Positions 55,803 to 63,847 of a stretch of 64,000 nucleotides of DNA are shown here, in pieces. This stretch comes from Idiomarina seosinensis (GTDB lineage Bacteria; Pseudomonadota; Gammaproteobacteria; Enterobacterales; Alteromonadaceae): the NCBI RefSeq assembly GCF_003987275.1, contig NZ_PIQF01000001.1, forward strand, positions 558,001 through 622,000, in the 5' to 3' direction. Numbering within the stretch: position 1 is the first letter of the stretch; each line of letters starts with the position of its first letter. The translations under genes were made by a program, and so were the position numbers. The notes under the pieces were generated by a model. It searched no databases. It had not been told where the DNA came from and was given only the letters and a program-made list of their open reading frames with translations.

Positions 55803-56321
55803 GTGTACGATTTATATAAATGCAATGATGAAGACACATCCCGTTACATTCTTGGAAAAGAGGGATCTAAAAAGTTATTTGTAATTGGCCTGAATCCGAG
55901 TACCGCAAACAAAGAAAAATCTGATACAACCGTTGCTAAAGTGGAAAAGGTCGCGAGTAATAATAGCTTTGATGGATTCGTAATGGCTAATTTATATCCA
56001 CATCGCTCAACAGACCCAAACGGGCTTCCAGTTGCAAAAGATGAAGAAGAGTTTAAACGCAACCTAGATCATATTGTGATGTTAGCGCGTTTAGAGTCAA
56101 ATCCAACTTTTTGGGCTGCTTGGGGTGGTGATATCGATTTGCGCTCGTACTTGGCGGAATCTTTTAAGGAACTAGATTCGATAGTTAAAGATTTGAATGG
56201 AAGTTGGGTTAATTATGGTGAACTTCGAAACGACGGACATCCACGACACCCGTCTAGACTTTCATACTCATGGGCGTTTTCAAAGTTTGATACAGCAGTC
56301 TATGCACAGCGCTTCGCCTAA
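55803..56321 (+). CDS. DUF1643 protein (cassette 1)
   Basis: 172 residues of the DUF1643 family: VIGLNPSTANKEKSDTT, NLYPHRSTDPNGL and AAWGG are diagnostic. These small cytosolic proteins occur often in phage, plasmids and integron cassettes; function unknown. Starts at a GTG with AAGGA ~10 bases before it, 20 bases after the cassette core at 55777. The stop codon lies inside the GCCTAAC core of its own attC, an economy typical of cassettes. Confidence 0.85.
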   Translation: MYDLYKCNDEDTSRYILGKEGSKKLFVIGLNPSTANKEKSDTTVAKVEKVASNNSFDGFVMANLYPHRSTDPNGLPVAKDEEEFKRNLDHIVMLARLESNPTFWAAWGGDIDLRSYLAESFKELDSIVKDLNGSWVNYGELRNDGHPRHPSRLSYSWAFSKFDTAVYAQRFA

Positions 56322-56364
56322 CAAAGTATTGCAGCGGACAAGCCGGCTGAATGCGGCGTTATGC
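56316..56364 (+). repeat. attC site of cassette 1
   Basis: R'' GCCTAAC at 56316 and R' GTTATGC at 56358. L'' TTgCAGC pairs with L' GCTGAA, leaving one extrahelical G on the L'' side as in known attC sites. Only 49 bases, so a very small central spacer. GCCTAAC is the exact reverse complement of the cassette's first bases, GTTAGGC (55777). Confidence 0.8.
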
Positions 56365-56378
56365 AAAAAGGACTCGAT

Positions 56379-56939
56379 GTGGTTAAGAAGGTAGCTTTGA
56401 TTTTTGTCGTTGTTCTAATACCTGCACTGGCTTGGTCGTATGCAAAGCCGATTAGGTTGCTTTTACCCAATTTAAATGGAATGCAATGTAACGGCGCAAT
56501 TTGCGTCGAGGACCCCAAGAAAATAGATAAAGCAGCTGATCTGTATGACTCCGCCGTAGCAAATCTAGCTGCTGTACGCATTTCTCTCAGCGCGAGCCCC
56601 AACTTCATTTACTGCTCTACTGCAGAGTGCTACGAGTCATTCGGAGGAGGCAGTGAGCGGGCCATTTCATATCCTTTTCTTGGTACGGTAATAGCTCCCG
56701 AGTCTTGGCAAAGTTACATCACTCAGCATGAATTGATTCATTGGTTTCAGTTTTCCGAAATTGGGGCAGTTTCGACCATGATGAAACCGGAATGGTTTAG
56801 AGAAGGCATGGCGTATGTGTACAGTGGCGCGCCGGAATCAGATATTCCTGAGCATTACCTACCCATGATGGCAAAATACAGCGACTGGCACTCAGGTAAA
56901 TCTTGGTCTGAAGTAATTCATCAAGCAGGAGATCTCTGA
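56379..56939 (+). CDS. Exported gluzincin-like metalloprotein (cassette 2)
   Basis: About 186 residues. An N-terminal hydrophobic helix (VALIFVVVLIPALAWSYA) directs export. HELIHWFQF near residue 123 is an HExxH zinc site, and WFREGMAYVYSG about 28 residues later supplies the third (Glu) ligand in gluzincin fashion. Two Cys pairs are possible (MQCNGAICVE; YCSTAECYE). It may be a peptidase or peptidase-like immunity or adhesion factor; unknown. The GTG at 56379 is preferred (AAAAAGGA 6 bases before it); the ATG at 56361 is inside the attC core. Confidence 0.68.
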   Translation: MVKKVALIFVVVLIPALAWSYAKPIRLLLPNLNGMQCNGAICVEDPKKIDKAADLYDSAVANLAAVRISLSASPNFIYCSTAECYESFGGGSERAISYPFLGTVIAPESWQSYITQHELIHWFQFSEIGAVSTMMKPEWFREGMAYVYSGAPESDIPEHYLPMMAKYSDWHSGKSWSEVIHQAGDL

Positions 56940-56942
56940 CAT

Positions 56943-57020
56943 GTATAACCAAGCCATTAAGTTCACACACTTCGTGCGCCGGACCTCGTTTCACTCGGCC
57001 GCTTATGGCGGTCGTTAGCT
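56943..57020 (+). repeat. attC site of cassette 2
   Basis: R'' GTATAAC at 56943 and R' GTTAGCT at 57014. The inner arms GCCATtAAG and CTTATGGC pair with one extrahelical T. GTATAAC matches the reverse complement of this cassette's first bases (GTTATGC, 56358) in 6 of 7 positions. Confidence 0.72.
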
Positions 57021-57037
57021 TTCAAAAGGAGTTTGGT

Positions 57038-57991
57038 TTGCATTCAGAAGTAACTTTTCCATCGGATAGAATTTTCCTCTCAGGCACGCTTACAGTTCCT
57101 AAAGGTGATTCACCGTTATCCTGTGTCATCATGGTTCATGGTAGTGGCGCACAAGATCGAGATGGGAACATCTCAGGTTTTAACAGTCAAATCTTTAAAT
57201 ACATTGCAGAATTTTTAGCGGATAAAGGAATTGCTTCTTTTCGTTATGACAAAAGAGGGTGTGGAAAAAGTGAAGGGAATTTTAAAGTTGCCGGCTTATC
57301 TGAAATGGTTAAAGATGCCTGTGCTGCAATAGATTTCATTAGTGAGCAAACAGATGCTATAGATTCAAATAAAATTTACCTGCTTGGACATAGTGAAGGC
57401 GCTGTTTTAGCTCCTGAGATCGCATCAAAAAGACATAACCTTGCTGGTATATTGATGTTATGCGCTAGTCTAAGAAGTTTTGAAGAGGACGGAGTTAAAA
57501 ACGCCGAAGTTTTGAATCGAGATTTAAACAAAATGACAGGTTTAAAAGGAATATTAGCCCGAATGTTCCTATATACTAAAGATCCATTAGGAACCATGAC
57601 AAAGCTTAGGCACAAGGTTGAAAAAACTAAAGCCAAGCGAATGTGGATTTCTTTTTCTAGGGTGAGTACTAAGTTTTATCGAGAGACGTTTAACTATGAC
57701 GTTAAATCATTCTTGAAAAATACCAAGCATCCGATTTTAGCGATTGGAGGCAGCAAGGATTTTCAGTGCCATCCAGATGATACACTTTTAATACCAGAAA
57801 TATCCCCAAGCCAAGCTGATGCTTATATTGTTGAGGGCATGGATCATATGCTTAGGTTTCAAAAAGAAGAGCCTTCGATTTTAAGCTATGCCAATTCATG
57901 TAGCTCTCCAATAATGCAAGAAGTTAATGAGACAGTCTATGCATGGATCAGCAACCAGAAAGCTAACAAGCAAATTAATCAGGACAAATAA
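57038..57991 (+). CDS. Alpha/beta hydrolase (cassette 3)
   Basis: About 317 residues, cytosolic. The oxyanion segment is MVHGSGAQDRDGN (near residue 37), the nucleophile elbow LGHSEGAVLAPEIA (Ser near 120), Asp in IGGSKDFQCHPDD and His in GMDHMLRF, which make a full catalytic triad. It resembles prolyl-oligopeptidase-like or BAAT-type dienelactone hydrolases. The TTG at 57038 is preferred because AAAAGGAG lies 6 bases upstream; a longer frame from 57005 starts within attC. The 3' end of the gene overlaps its own attC by ~30 bases. Confidence 0.82.
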   Translation: MHSEVTFPSDRIFLSGTLTVPKGDSPLSCVIMVHGSGAQDRDGNISGFNSQIFKYIAEFLADKGIASFRYDKRGCGKSEGNFKVAGLSEMVKDACAAIDFISEQTDAIDSNKIYLLGHSEGAVLAPEIASKRHNLAGILMLCASLRSFEEDGVKNAEVLNRDLNKMTGLKGILARMFLYTKDPLGTMTKLRHKVEKTKAKRMWISFSRVSTKFYRETFNYDVKSFLKNTKHPILAIGGSKDFQCHPDDTLLIPEISPSQADAYIVEGMDHMLRFQKEEPSILSYANSCSSPIMQEVNETVYAWISNQKANKQINQDK

Positions 57992-58060
57992 CAGTTGGTT
58001 TTTGCTTCTTCGTCGCTTATTTTAACCAACTGTTATTTGCCTATTATTTAGACGTTAACT
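57961..58060 (+). repeat. attC site of cassette 3 (long, VCR-like)
   Basis: R'' AGCTAAC (57961) is the exact reverse complement of the cassette start GTTAGCT (57014); R' is GTTAACT (58054). Arms AAATTAAT and ATTATTT pair with one extrahelical base, and inside them lies a perfect 16-base palindrome (57985-58000 with 58024-58039). R'' lies within the coding end of the hydrolase gene. Confidence 0.8.
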
Positions 58061-58070
58061 GTCTCTATCT

Positions 58071-58823
58071 ATGAAAGTTGTAACCTGGAACTGTAATGGA
58101 GCACTCAGACGAAAGCTTGCAGAAGCAGATAGCTTGCGAGCTGATGTTTTGGTGGTTCAGGAGTGTGAAGACCCTGCGCTATCGACCCCCGAATATAGAG
58201 AGTGGGCCGGTTCTTACTTGTGGGTGGGTGAGTCCAAAAATCGTGGCATCGGAATTTTTCCCCGAAACGGTCATCGAGTTGAAAAATTAGATTGGAGGGG
58301 CAGCTTTTCCGTCCCTGGGCTGTTCAGAAAAAGTGAAACGCTGAATTGGAGCACGGAAGATCTCAGGCTTTTTCTCCCTTATACTGTCAACAGAGATTTC
58401 ACTGTGCTGGCTGTCTGGACGAAGGGGCGTAACGAAGAAGCCTTTGGCTACATGGGGCAATTCTGGAAGTACCTTCAGATTCACCGTGACGATCTTAGCG
58501 GGTCAAAGACAGTCATTCTCGGCGATTTTAATAGCAATGTGCGTTGGGATAAGCCGGATAGCTGGTGGAATCACTCAGACGTAGTTGCTGAGCTCGGAGA
58601 TATGGGTTTCAAGAGCCAGTATCATCGAGTATTCGAGGAAGAGCAGGGTAGTGAAAGCAGTCCAACATTTTTTTTGCAACGGAACCGCGAGAAGGCGTAT
58701 CACATTGATTATGTTTTTACCTCGTCAGACTTTTCCGAAGAATGTAATTTGCAGGTTGGTCAGCACGACGAGTGGATTTCAATAAGTGACCACGTCCCGT
58801 TGACGTTGGACATCAACAGTTAA
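58071..58823 (+). CDS. Endonuclease/exonuclease/phosphatase (EEP) family protein (cassette 4)
   Basis: 250 residues of the DNase I-like EEP fold. Metal and catalytic landmarks in order: [11 protein letters not shown] (Asn), VVQECEDP (Glu), [10 protein letters not shown] (Asp, Asn) and [10 protein letters not shown] (Asp, His). All are present, so it should be an active phosphodiesterase, nuclease or phosphatase. EEP nucleases occur in defence and repair; the role is open. The gene begins 11 bases after the GTTAACT core, and its stop lies inside the attC core. Confidence 0.85.
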   Translation: MKVVTWNCNGALRRKLAEADSLRADVLVVQECEDPALSTPEYREWAGSYLWVGESKNRGIGIFPRNGHRVEKLDWRGSFSVPGLFRKSETLNWSTEDLRLFLPYTVNRDFTVLAVWTKGRNEEAFGYMGQFWKYLQIHRDDLSGSKTVILGDFNSNVRWDKPDSWWNHSDVVAELGDMGFKSQYHRVFEEEQGSESSPTFFLQRNREKAYHIDYVFTSSDFSEECNLQVGQHDEWISISDHVPLTLDINS

Positions 58824-58895
58824 CAATCGGCTGCACAGCGACCGATTTTCCGCCGCTGCGCGGCTCCAAACCGGCGCGTGAGCCGGGCGTTAAGC
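58818..58895 (+). repeat. attC site of cassette 4
   Basis: R'' AGTTAAC (58818) is the exact reverse complement of the cassette start GTTAACT (58054); R' is GTTAAGC (58889). Arms CGGCTgCAC and GTGAGCCG pair with one extrahelical G. Length 78 bases. Confidence 0.82.
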
Positions 58896-58919
58896 GCAAT
58901 CAATCATTACCGAGTATCT

Positions 58920-59573
58920 ATGAACGAGAACATATCAAAATTTCAGGAAATAAAGCTTTTGTTGGCATTCATAAGGCATGCCGATGAAAAAGGTAATGTC
59001 GACTTTGAAAAAACTAATATAGGCGAAGACATTGGAAAGATAGCTTGGAATGGAAATTGGATTGACAGTTTGCTCTATAAGCTTAATGAGGCCGGAGTTA
59101 TTCACTATGAAGAAATCGGAGAGGATGGCTTTAAACCAATTATCATGGCTGGTGTTTCATCCCATACACATGAATATCTGGCGGGCCTTATTGAGTCCGT
59201 CAACGAAGAGCATGACGCTCTAGAAAATCGAATTTCAGAAATACTAACATTCAATCCAAAGTTGTTATCAAAAACGATCTCTGACACGCAGGCAAAGCTT
59301 GATGAGGTTGCTGCCCATATTGGTGGCAATGAACTTTTAAAACCCATAGAGAAACCACTTAAAGAAATCAGGCATCACTTTCAAAGTGTTAGTGCAGTGT
59401 CGTCGAACTACGAAGATATATACAAGAATATAATTCGGCCTGTACAGGAAGAGGGGCGGTCAGGCGTAAAGGCTACGGTAAAGTGGGCTGTAATTAGTAT
59501 TATTTTGTCTGCTTGCATTTCGCTGGCAATAAACAACTGGAATACAATCAGTGCGCTGCTACAAGGCGCTTAA
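58920..59573 (+). CDS. Protein with winged-helix-like, coiled-coil and C-terminal membrane segments (cassette 5)
   Basis: About 217 residues. Residues ~1-75 look like a winged-helix domain (NIGEDIGKIAWNGNWIDSLLYKL), ~85-180 are heptad-rich (coiled coil), and ~190-212 form one transmembrane helix (WAVISIILSACISLAINNW). The layout of a sensor part plus a terminal membrane helix resembles small membrane effectors in defence modules, but no family is recognised. The ATG at 58920 is preferred; the longer frame from 58878 begins in the attC core. Confidence 0.6.
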   Translation: MNENISKFQEIKLLLAFIRHADEKGNVDFEKTNIGEDIGKIAWNGNWIDSLLYKLNEAGVIHYEEIGEDGFKPIIMAGVSSHTHEYLAGLIESVNEEHDALENRISEILTFNPKLLSKTISDTQAKLDEVAAHIGGNELLKPIEKPLKEIRHHFQSVSAVSSNYEDIYKNIIRPVQEEGRSGVKATVKWAVISIILSACISLAINNWNTISALLQGA

Positions 59574-59642
59574 CAAGTCAATCATCTTCGCGCCTACGGC
59601 GCCGGACGCAGCAAAGCTGCGCCGGTTATTGAAGCGTTATGA
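59568..59642 (+). repeat. attC site of cassette 5
   Basis: R'' GCTTAAC (59568) is the exact reverse complement of the cassette start GTTAAGC (58889), with 9 of 9 matches when extended. R' is GTTATGA (59636). Arms TCAAT and ATTGA pair near the ends; the centre has a GC-rich hairpin. Length 75 bases. Confidence 0.8.
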
Positions 59643-59654
59643 ATAGGAGGAGTA

Positions 59655-60128
59655 ATGATTGAAGAGATCGAGTCATGGATATATCAGGTGAACTCCTCAC
59701 ATAAGGAAGTGCGTCGATCTTGCTCCATCTTTGAAGAGCATTTCAACGGTTTCTACTCGCCTGAATTTATGAAAACAGCGTTTTTCGTTGTTACCGACGA
59801 AATCCCGAAGCCTGACTTTCCAGGACTCCGGGAAGCAGGTTTAGGAGACTTCATCGACATGGACCTAGCAGGTATTACCTACAATGATACCTATTACATA
59901 AAGAAAGAGGCTGCAAACGAGCTTCGGGTTCACTTCCACGAGTTGGTTCATGTGTTGCAGTGGCGAGAGCTCGCTCCTCAAGGTTTCATCGAGCGCTACA
60001 TTCGAGAGATTCAATATTTTGGGTATAACAACGCTCCGCTGGAAAATATGGCCTATGCCTTAGATGGGCATTACCAAAGCAAGGGACGGCATCTCAGCGT
60101 TGAGCAGTTTGTCCGAGAAAATTTATAA
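59655..60128 (+). CDS. HExxH protein (cassette 6)
   Basis: 157 residues, no signal peptide. FHELVHVLQW near residue 97 is an HExxH zinc motif, and PLENMAYALDGHY about 35 residues later gives a plausible third Glu ligand. It thus looks like a small cytosolic gluzincin. It is the second HExxH protein in this array but unrelated in its flanking sequence to the exported one in cassette 2. An AGGAGG site overlies the cassette start region. Stop inside the attC core. Function unknown. Confidence 0.68.
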   Translation: MIEEIESWIYQVNSSHKEVRRSCSIFEEHFNGFYSPEFMKTAFFVVTDEIPKPDFPGLREAGLGDFIDMDLAGITYNDTYYIKKEAANELRVHFHELVHVLQWRELAPQGFIERYIREIQYFGYNNAPLENMAYALDGHYQSKGRHLSVEQFVRENL

Positions 60129-60181
60129 CAATTCGCGTAACTCGGAGGCACTAAAGTGCGCCGGCGCGCTCCGCGTTAACG
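60123..60181 (+). repeat. attC site of cassette 6 (end of array)
   Basis: R'' TTATAAC (60123) matches the reverse complement of the cassette start GTTATGA (59636) in 6 of 7 positions; R' is GTTAACG (60175). The inner part pairs CGGAG with CTCCG around a GGCAC/GTGCC hairpin. No further cassette gene follows; the tRNA-Pro gene lies 230 bases on. Confidence 0.68.
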
Positions 60182-60410
60182 TCCGCTGTTGGCACAAAGC
60201 AGCCCGGTGAGAAAGAGTTTTAGCTATCGGCTTTTTAGCTGCTTCTCAGTCTTTAGACCTATAATCCTTTCAATTGAAAAGCTAAAAGAAAACTTGATGG
60301 CAATGACACGAGATAAACATTTCACTTTAAGAAACAAGATTAGTGAAGCATAGACTTTTAAAAGAGAGTTGATAAAGGCTTGATATAAATGAGATTAAAC
60401 TAAGAAGAAT

Positions 60411-60487
60411 TGGTCGGCGTGAGAGGATTTGAACCTCCGACCCCTGACACCCCATGACAGTGCGCTACCAAGCTGCGCCACACGCCG
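60411..60487 (-). tRNA. tRNA-Pro (anticodon GGG)
   Basis: A 77-base cloverleaf with encoded CCA: acceptor CGGCGTG paired with CACGCCG, D-arm GCGCAGCTTGGTAGCGC, anticodon loop CATGGGG with anticodon GGG, T-arm GGAGGTTCGAATCC. It is close to E. coli proL. It is at the right border of the accessory island, but the island's end lies ~230 bases away, so integration in the tRNA itself is not shown. Confidence 0.95.
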
Positions 60488-60569
60488 ACCGTGGAGCGAT
60501 ATGTTACGGATCTGAGGGAATTTAGCAAGGTTTATTGTCACCAATCCCACACGACTGCTGTAAAAATAA

Positions 60570-62210
60570 TCAATCGTTTGTGTTGCTGCTGTCGCGGCTA
60601 AAACGTTTTAGATCCTTTAACGCATCAATCAATACCGGAACCGGTGGTTCGGCACCTTTTTTAAGGTCAAAGGTCTGGTTGTCGTAGACACTAAATTGGC
60701 CGGTGTTGTCTAAAATCGTAATTTCCGCGGCATCGTAAATAACAATGTAGGGACTATAGGTTTCAACCAGCGGCCAGCGCTCGCCACCTTTAGATAGGTT
60801 CTCACCATTACTAAAGCTTTTGGTGCCACCGGCGCACGACATCATGTCACCAAGGGCAGTGGGTACAACATCCATCAAGCCGGCGATTGGCTGTTTTGGC
60901 AAGTTAAAGCCACGTTCATACAAAGGTACCGACATATTTTTCGGCATAAACTGTTGCTGCCCAAGCAAAGACTCTGAGTCTGCCGGCGCTAGCGAAGTGA
61001 CAATGACTTTGTGATTGGCTGTTAACGCAAATAGTTTGTACATGCTTTCAACGTCATCCTGAGATATAAAAATAACGTTAAACTGATTGCGCGGACGTGG
61101 GATAAAGTCATCCAGCGCGGTTAACTGCCATTGCTGGTTAAATTGATCCAGCTGCAGGTTGTTTGACCAGTTTTCGGTTTCAATCCAGTGACTTTGCACG
61201 CCAAAATCATCCAAGGGTTTTATATAGGCGGGCGTTACCTGCTGGGTTTCAATCGTATCCAGATAAAAGTCGGGCAAACCATACAGCAGCTGGAATAGGC
61301 CGCCCTCGCGACTTGGATGGCCTAACATTTGGGTATTCACCGGACTAAGCGGAACCTGGTCGGCAACATAGGCTAACTTTTCCTGGTTCTCGGCATTCAA
61401 TCGATCGAACACGATAAGAGTAATCGACGTGTCGTCGTTGAGCTTGGTGCACAGCATTTCGTTTTGTGGGTAGCGCAGCTTAATATTATCGGCGGCCATC
61501 AGCATCTGCTGCTGAGCTTGATAACTCTCGACGTCGATAACGCCATGCTTGGCCATTAATGTTTTAGCCGTCGTGGGATAAGACAGCGGGAACATATCGT
61601 CCTGTTGCGTAATTGGCTCATAAAGCTCCGCATCGGCCCAAACGTGGGTTAAATGGCTGGCAAAAAAGCACAATACAAAAATTGATACGGCAGGTGCTCC
61701 AAGGCGGCGTTTTTGCAGTTCTTGTAAGTGTTTCCAGGTGTAATTGGCAATCAGCAGCTCAAAGCCTAGTAAGACCAAAAAGCCCAGCAATACGGCTAAG
61801 ATGATTAGAAAGCTGGCTCCGGTAAATACCGTTTCTGCATCCTTCGCCATCTGCGCCAGAGAGTAGGCGTTAAGGTGGTAGCCGTACTGACGGAAGAACA
61901 ATAAGTCGGCTGCCAGAGCGATAATGCCCAACGAGCCGATAAGCGCGGACCAGCCTCTTAATATGCGCGAATAGGGAAGCACCAGGCACAGCGGGAAGAT
62001 AAGTACGATAAAGAATACAAAAGGCAAAAACGCGAAATGTCCGATCCAGCTAACGATCGTATAAAGAGTGCCTAAAGCCGATTCTGCGGAAGGGGTAGCT
62101 TCGATATACAGACTACCGAGTGCCAGACAAAGAATAATATTAATAAAGGTGAACCAGTGTCCCCAACTGATAAGTCGAGCAATTTTATCCCGGCGTTGGT
62201 GTTTTCCCAT
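60570..62210 (-). CDS. yejM: PbgA/YejM (LapC)-like membrane sulfatase-fold protein
   Basis: 546 residues: five N-terminal transmembrane helices (DUF3413, ~1-185), then a periplasmic arylsulfatase-like domain. In enterobacteria YejM senses periplasmic LPS and steers LpxC turnover through LapB. The sulfatase-site segment reads LIVFDRLN, with GHPSREGGLFQLLYGLPD where active relatives have a richer site, so it is probably a non-enzymatic sensor as in E. coli. Divergent from yejK across a 71-base gap; the yejL homologue is not between them. Confidence 0.88.
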   Translation of the reverse strand: MGKHQRRDKIARLISWGHWFTFINIILCLALGSLYIEATPSAESALGTLYTIVSWIGHFAFLPFVFFIVLIFPLCLVLPYSRILRGWSALIGSLGIIALAADLLFFRQYGYHLNAYSLAQMAKDAETVFTGASFLIILAVLLGFLVLLGFELLIANYTWKHLQELQKRRLGAPAVSIFVLCFFASHLTHVWADAELYEPITQQDDMFPLSYPTTAKTLMAKHGVIDVESYQAQQQMLMAADNIKLRYPQNEMLCTKLNDDTSITLIVFDRLNAENQEKLAYVADQVPLSPVNTQMLGHPSREGGLFQLLYGLPDFYLDTIETQQVTPAYIKPLDDFGVQSHWIETENWSNNLQLDQFNQQWQLTALDDFIPRPRNQFNVIFISQDDVESMYKLFALTANHKVIVTSLAPADSESLLGQQQFMPKNMSVPLYERGFNLPKQPIAGLMDVVPTALGDMMSCAGGTKSFSNGENLSKGGERWPLVETYSPYIVIYDAAEITILDNTGQFSVYDNQTFDLKKGAEPPVPVLIDALKDLKRFSRDSSNTND

Positions 62211-62281
62211 TCTTTATTATTCCCGTGATACACTATTAGCCATTAGTCTAACACAGCGATTTTGCAAGGATAGTCCCACAT

Positions 62282-63325
62282 ATGCAACTGCGCATTGAAA
62301 ACAGCATCATTCATCAATTTTACAGCCACGACGACAAAGTTGGGCTGCGTTTGGCTCCGGAAGCGTTACCTGAAGACGAACAGCTTCATGAATTATTAGA
62401 GGAGCTAACCCAAGTTTATACCAATAAACCGGCAAAGGGATACGCGAGCTTTTTGACCGAATCCGATGAGGGCGACAGCGGTCCTTTTCCGGAGCAGCTA
62501 AAACAATGGCACGGCGGTCAATTACAGTTTGTTGATTTCAGTCAGCAGGCTGCCAAATTGTTGCTCGAGCAGCTGCAAAACTACAACATGTTGGAGGCTG
62601 GTTTTCTATTGGTTACGCGCTACCAGCATTTAAGCACTGATTATTTGTTGGTGGCTTTTTTGCCGGTAAAAGAGGGTGTTTCTATCAATCCAGATTTGGC
62701 GGTTAATAAATCGTCGCAGCTGGATATTAATAAGGTGCAACTGGCGGCTCGAATTGATTTAACCGAGTGGGAAACGAATCAGGACAGCGAACGTTACATC
62801 TCCTTTATTAAAGGGCGTGTCGGTCGTAAAGTGTCTGACTTTTTCCTGGATTTTCTGGGCTGTACCGAGCGCTTAAATTCAAAGTCGCAAACCCAGACGT
62901 TAATTGAAGCGGTCACCGAATATGGCAAAGAATCCGACCTGGAGCCGCAGCAACGGCAGTCTTTAAATGCGGTCGCCTATGAATATTGTGATCAGCAGTG
63001 GAAGCAGGGCGAAGATGTTAGCGTAAAGGATTTATCGCAACATTTTGAACAAGCGCAGCCACAGGAGCTGAGCTTTGAAGACTTTAGCCGTGATTATGCA
63101 AAACAGCGCGAAGCAGAACTACCTGAAGAGTTTCCGGCAGACAAATCAACATTACGTAAGCTGGTCAAGTTTCAGGGGCAGGGCGGCGGTGTCAGCGTTG
63201 GTTTTGATCATACTCAGTTGGGTGAGCGTATAAAGTACGACGTAGCCACTGATACCTTAACAATTCATGGCACACCACCTAATTTGCGTGATCAATTACG
63301 GCGTTATTTTGGTATTGATAGTTAG
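62282..63325 (+). CDS. yejK: Nucleoid-associated protein YejK
   Basis: 347 residues of the NdpA family. Start and ends are typical: opening QLRIENSIIHQFYSH, SFIKGRVGRKVSDFFLDFLGC mid-protein and KLVKFQGQGGGVSVGFDHTQLGERI near the end. It binds DNA in the nucleoid and affects gyrase/topoisomerase in E. coli. An AAGGATA site lies 9 bases before the ATG. Followed by a strong terminator. Confidence 0.95.
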   Translation: MQLRIENSIIHQFYSHDDKVGLRLAPEALPEDEQLHELLEELTQVYTNKPAKGYASFLTESDEGDSGPFPEQLKQWHGGQLQFVDFSQQAAKLLLEQLQNYNMLEAGFLLVTRYQHLSTDYLLVAFLPVKEGVSINPDLAVNKSSQLDINKVQLAARIDLTEWETNQDSERYISFIKGRVGRKVSDFFLDFLGCTERLNSKSQTQTLIEAVTEYGKESDLEPQQRQSLNAVAYEYCDQQWKQGEDVSVKDLSQHFEQAQPQELSFEDFSRDYAKQREAELPEEFPADKSTLRKLVKFQGQGGGVSVGFDHTQLGERIKYDVATDTLTIHGTPPNLRDQLRRYFGIDS

Positions 63326-63346
63326 CAAGAGATGAGTGAGAGGCAA

Positions 63347-63377
63347 AATAAAACGCCGGTGTTTAAACCGGCGTTTT
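63347..63377. terminator. Bidirectional rho-independent terminator
   Basis: The stem AAAACGCCGGT pairs with ACCGGCGTTTT around a small loop (TTTAA), between the ends of the convergent yejK and cspD genes. Confidence 0.9.
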
Positions 63378-63407
63378 GAGGATAAATACGGTGTTAGGGT
63401 AAAACCA

Positions 63408-63623
63408 CTATTTGTCGGTGGTTCCCGGAACAATATTGGAGGCGTGCAAGCCTTTAGGGCCTTGCTCCAATTCAAACTCAACGGTTTGACCTGCTTTGAG
63501 AGTGCGGTACCCTTCCATATCGATGGTTGAGTAATGCGCGAAAATGTCACCTTCGCGGTCTTCCGCCTCAATAAAGCCGAAGCCTTTTGAGTTGTTGAAC
63601 CATTTGACTTTTCCGGTAGCCAT
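63408..63623 (-). CDS. cspD: Cold-shock-domain protein CspD
   Basis: 71 residues: one cold-shock domain with RNP1 KGFGFI and RNP2-like DIFAHYS. The divergence from CspA-type lengths (C-terminal extra GLHASNIVPG) and the position next to clpS (divergent) indicate CspD, a stationary-phase inhibitor of replication. An AAGGAAG site precedes the ATG. Intergenic 63624-63847 is 224 bases and probably holds both promoters. Confidence 0.9.
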   Translation of the reverse strand: MATGKVKWFNNSKGFGFIEAEDREGDIFAHYSTIDMEGYRTLKAGQTVEFELEQGPKGLHASNIVPGTTDK

Positions 63624-63847
63624 ACTTCTACTTCCTTCTTTTGCAACAGAGAATGTTTATTATTATGTAAGTGTTGCCGGATCCTGCTTGAAATCCTTAA
63701 CGAGCAACACCATGTTTTACTCTAGGAAACGCAGTGTAATAGTCAAGCATTTGCGGTGAAAAAATCAACACTTTTGTTAACTTTTTTCGAAAATAGATTG
63801 AGAAAGCTCGTAACAAATACACTATAGTGAGAATAGGTTGTTAACTC

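Noticed and set aside
57985-58039. Perfect 16-base inverted repeat after the cassette-3 hydrolase, first read as a transcription terminator
   Set aside because: It has no T-run, a long loop, and lies inside a larger palindrome whose outer ends match the cassette boundaries, so it is better explained as the inner stem of an attC site.
60411-60487. tRNA-Pro as the attachment site of the island
   Set aside because: The array ends ~230 bases away and no duplicated tRNA 3' end was found at the left edge of the island.
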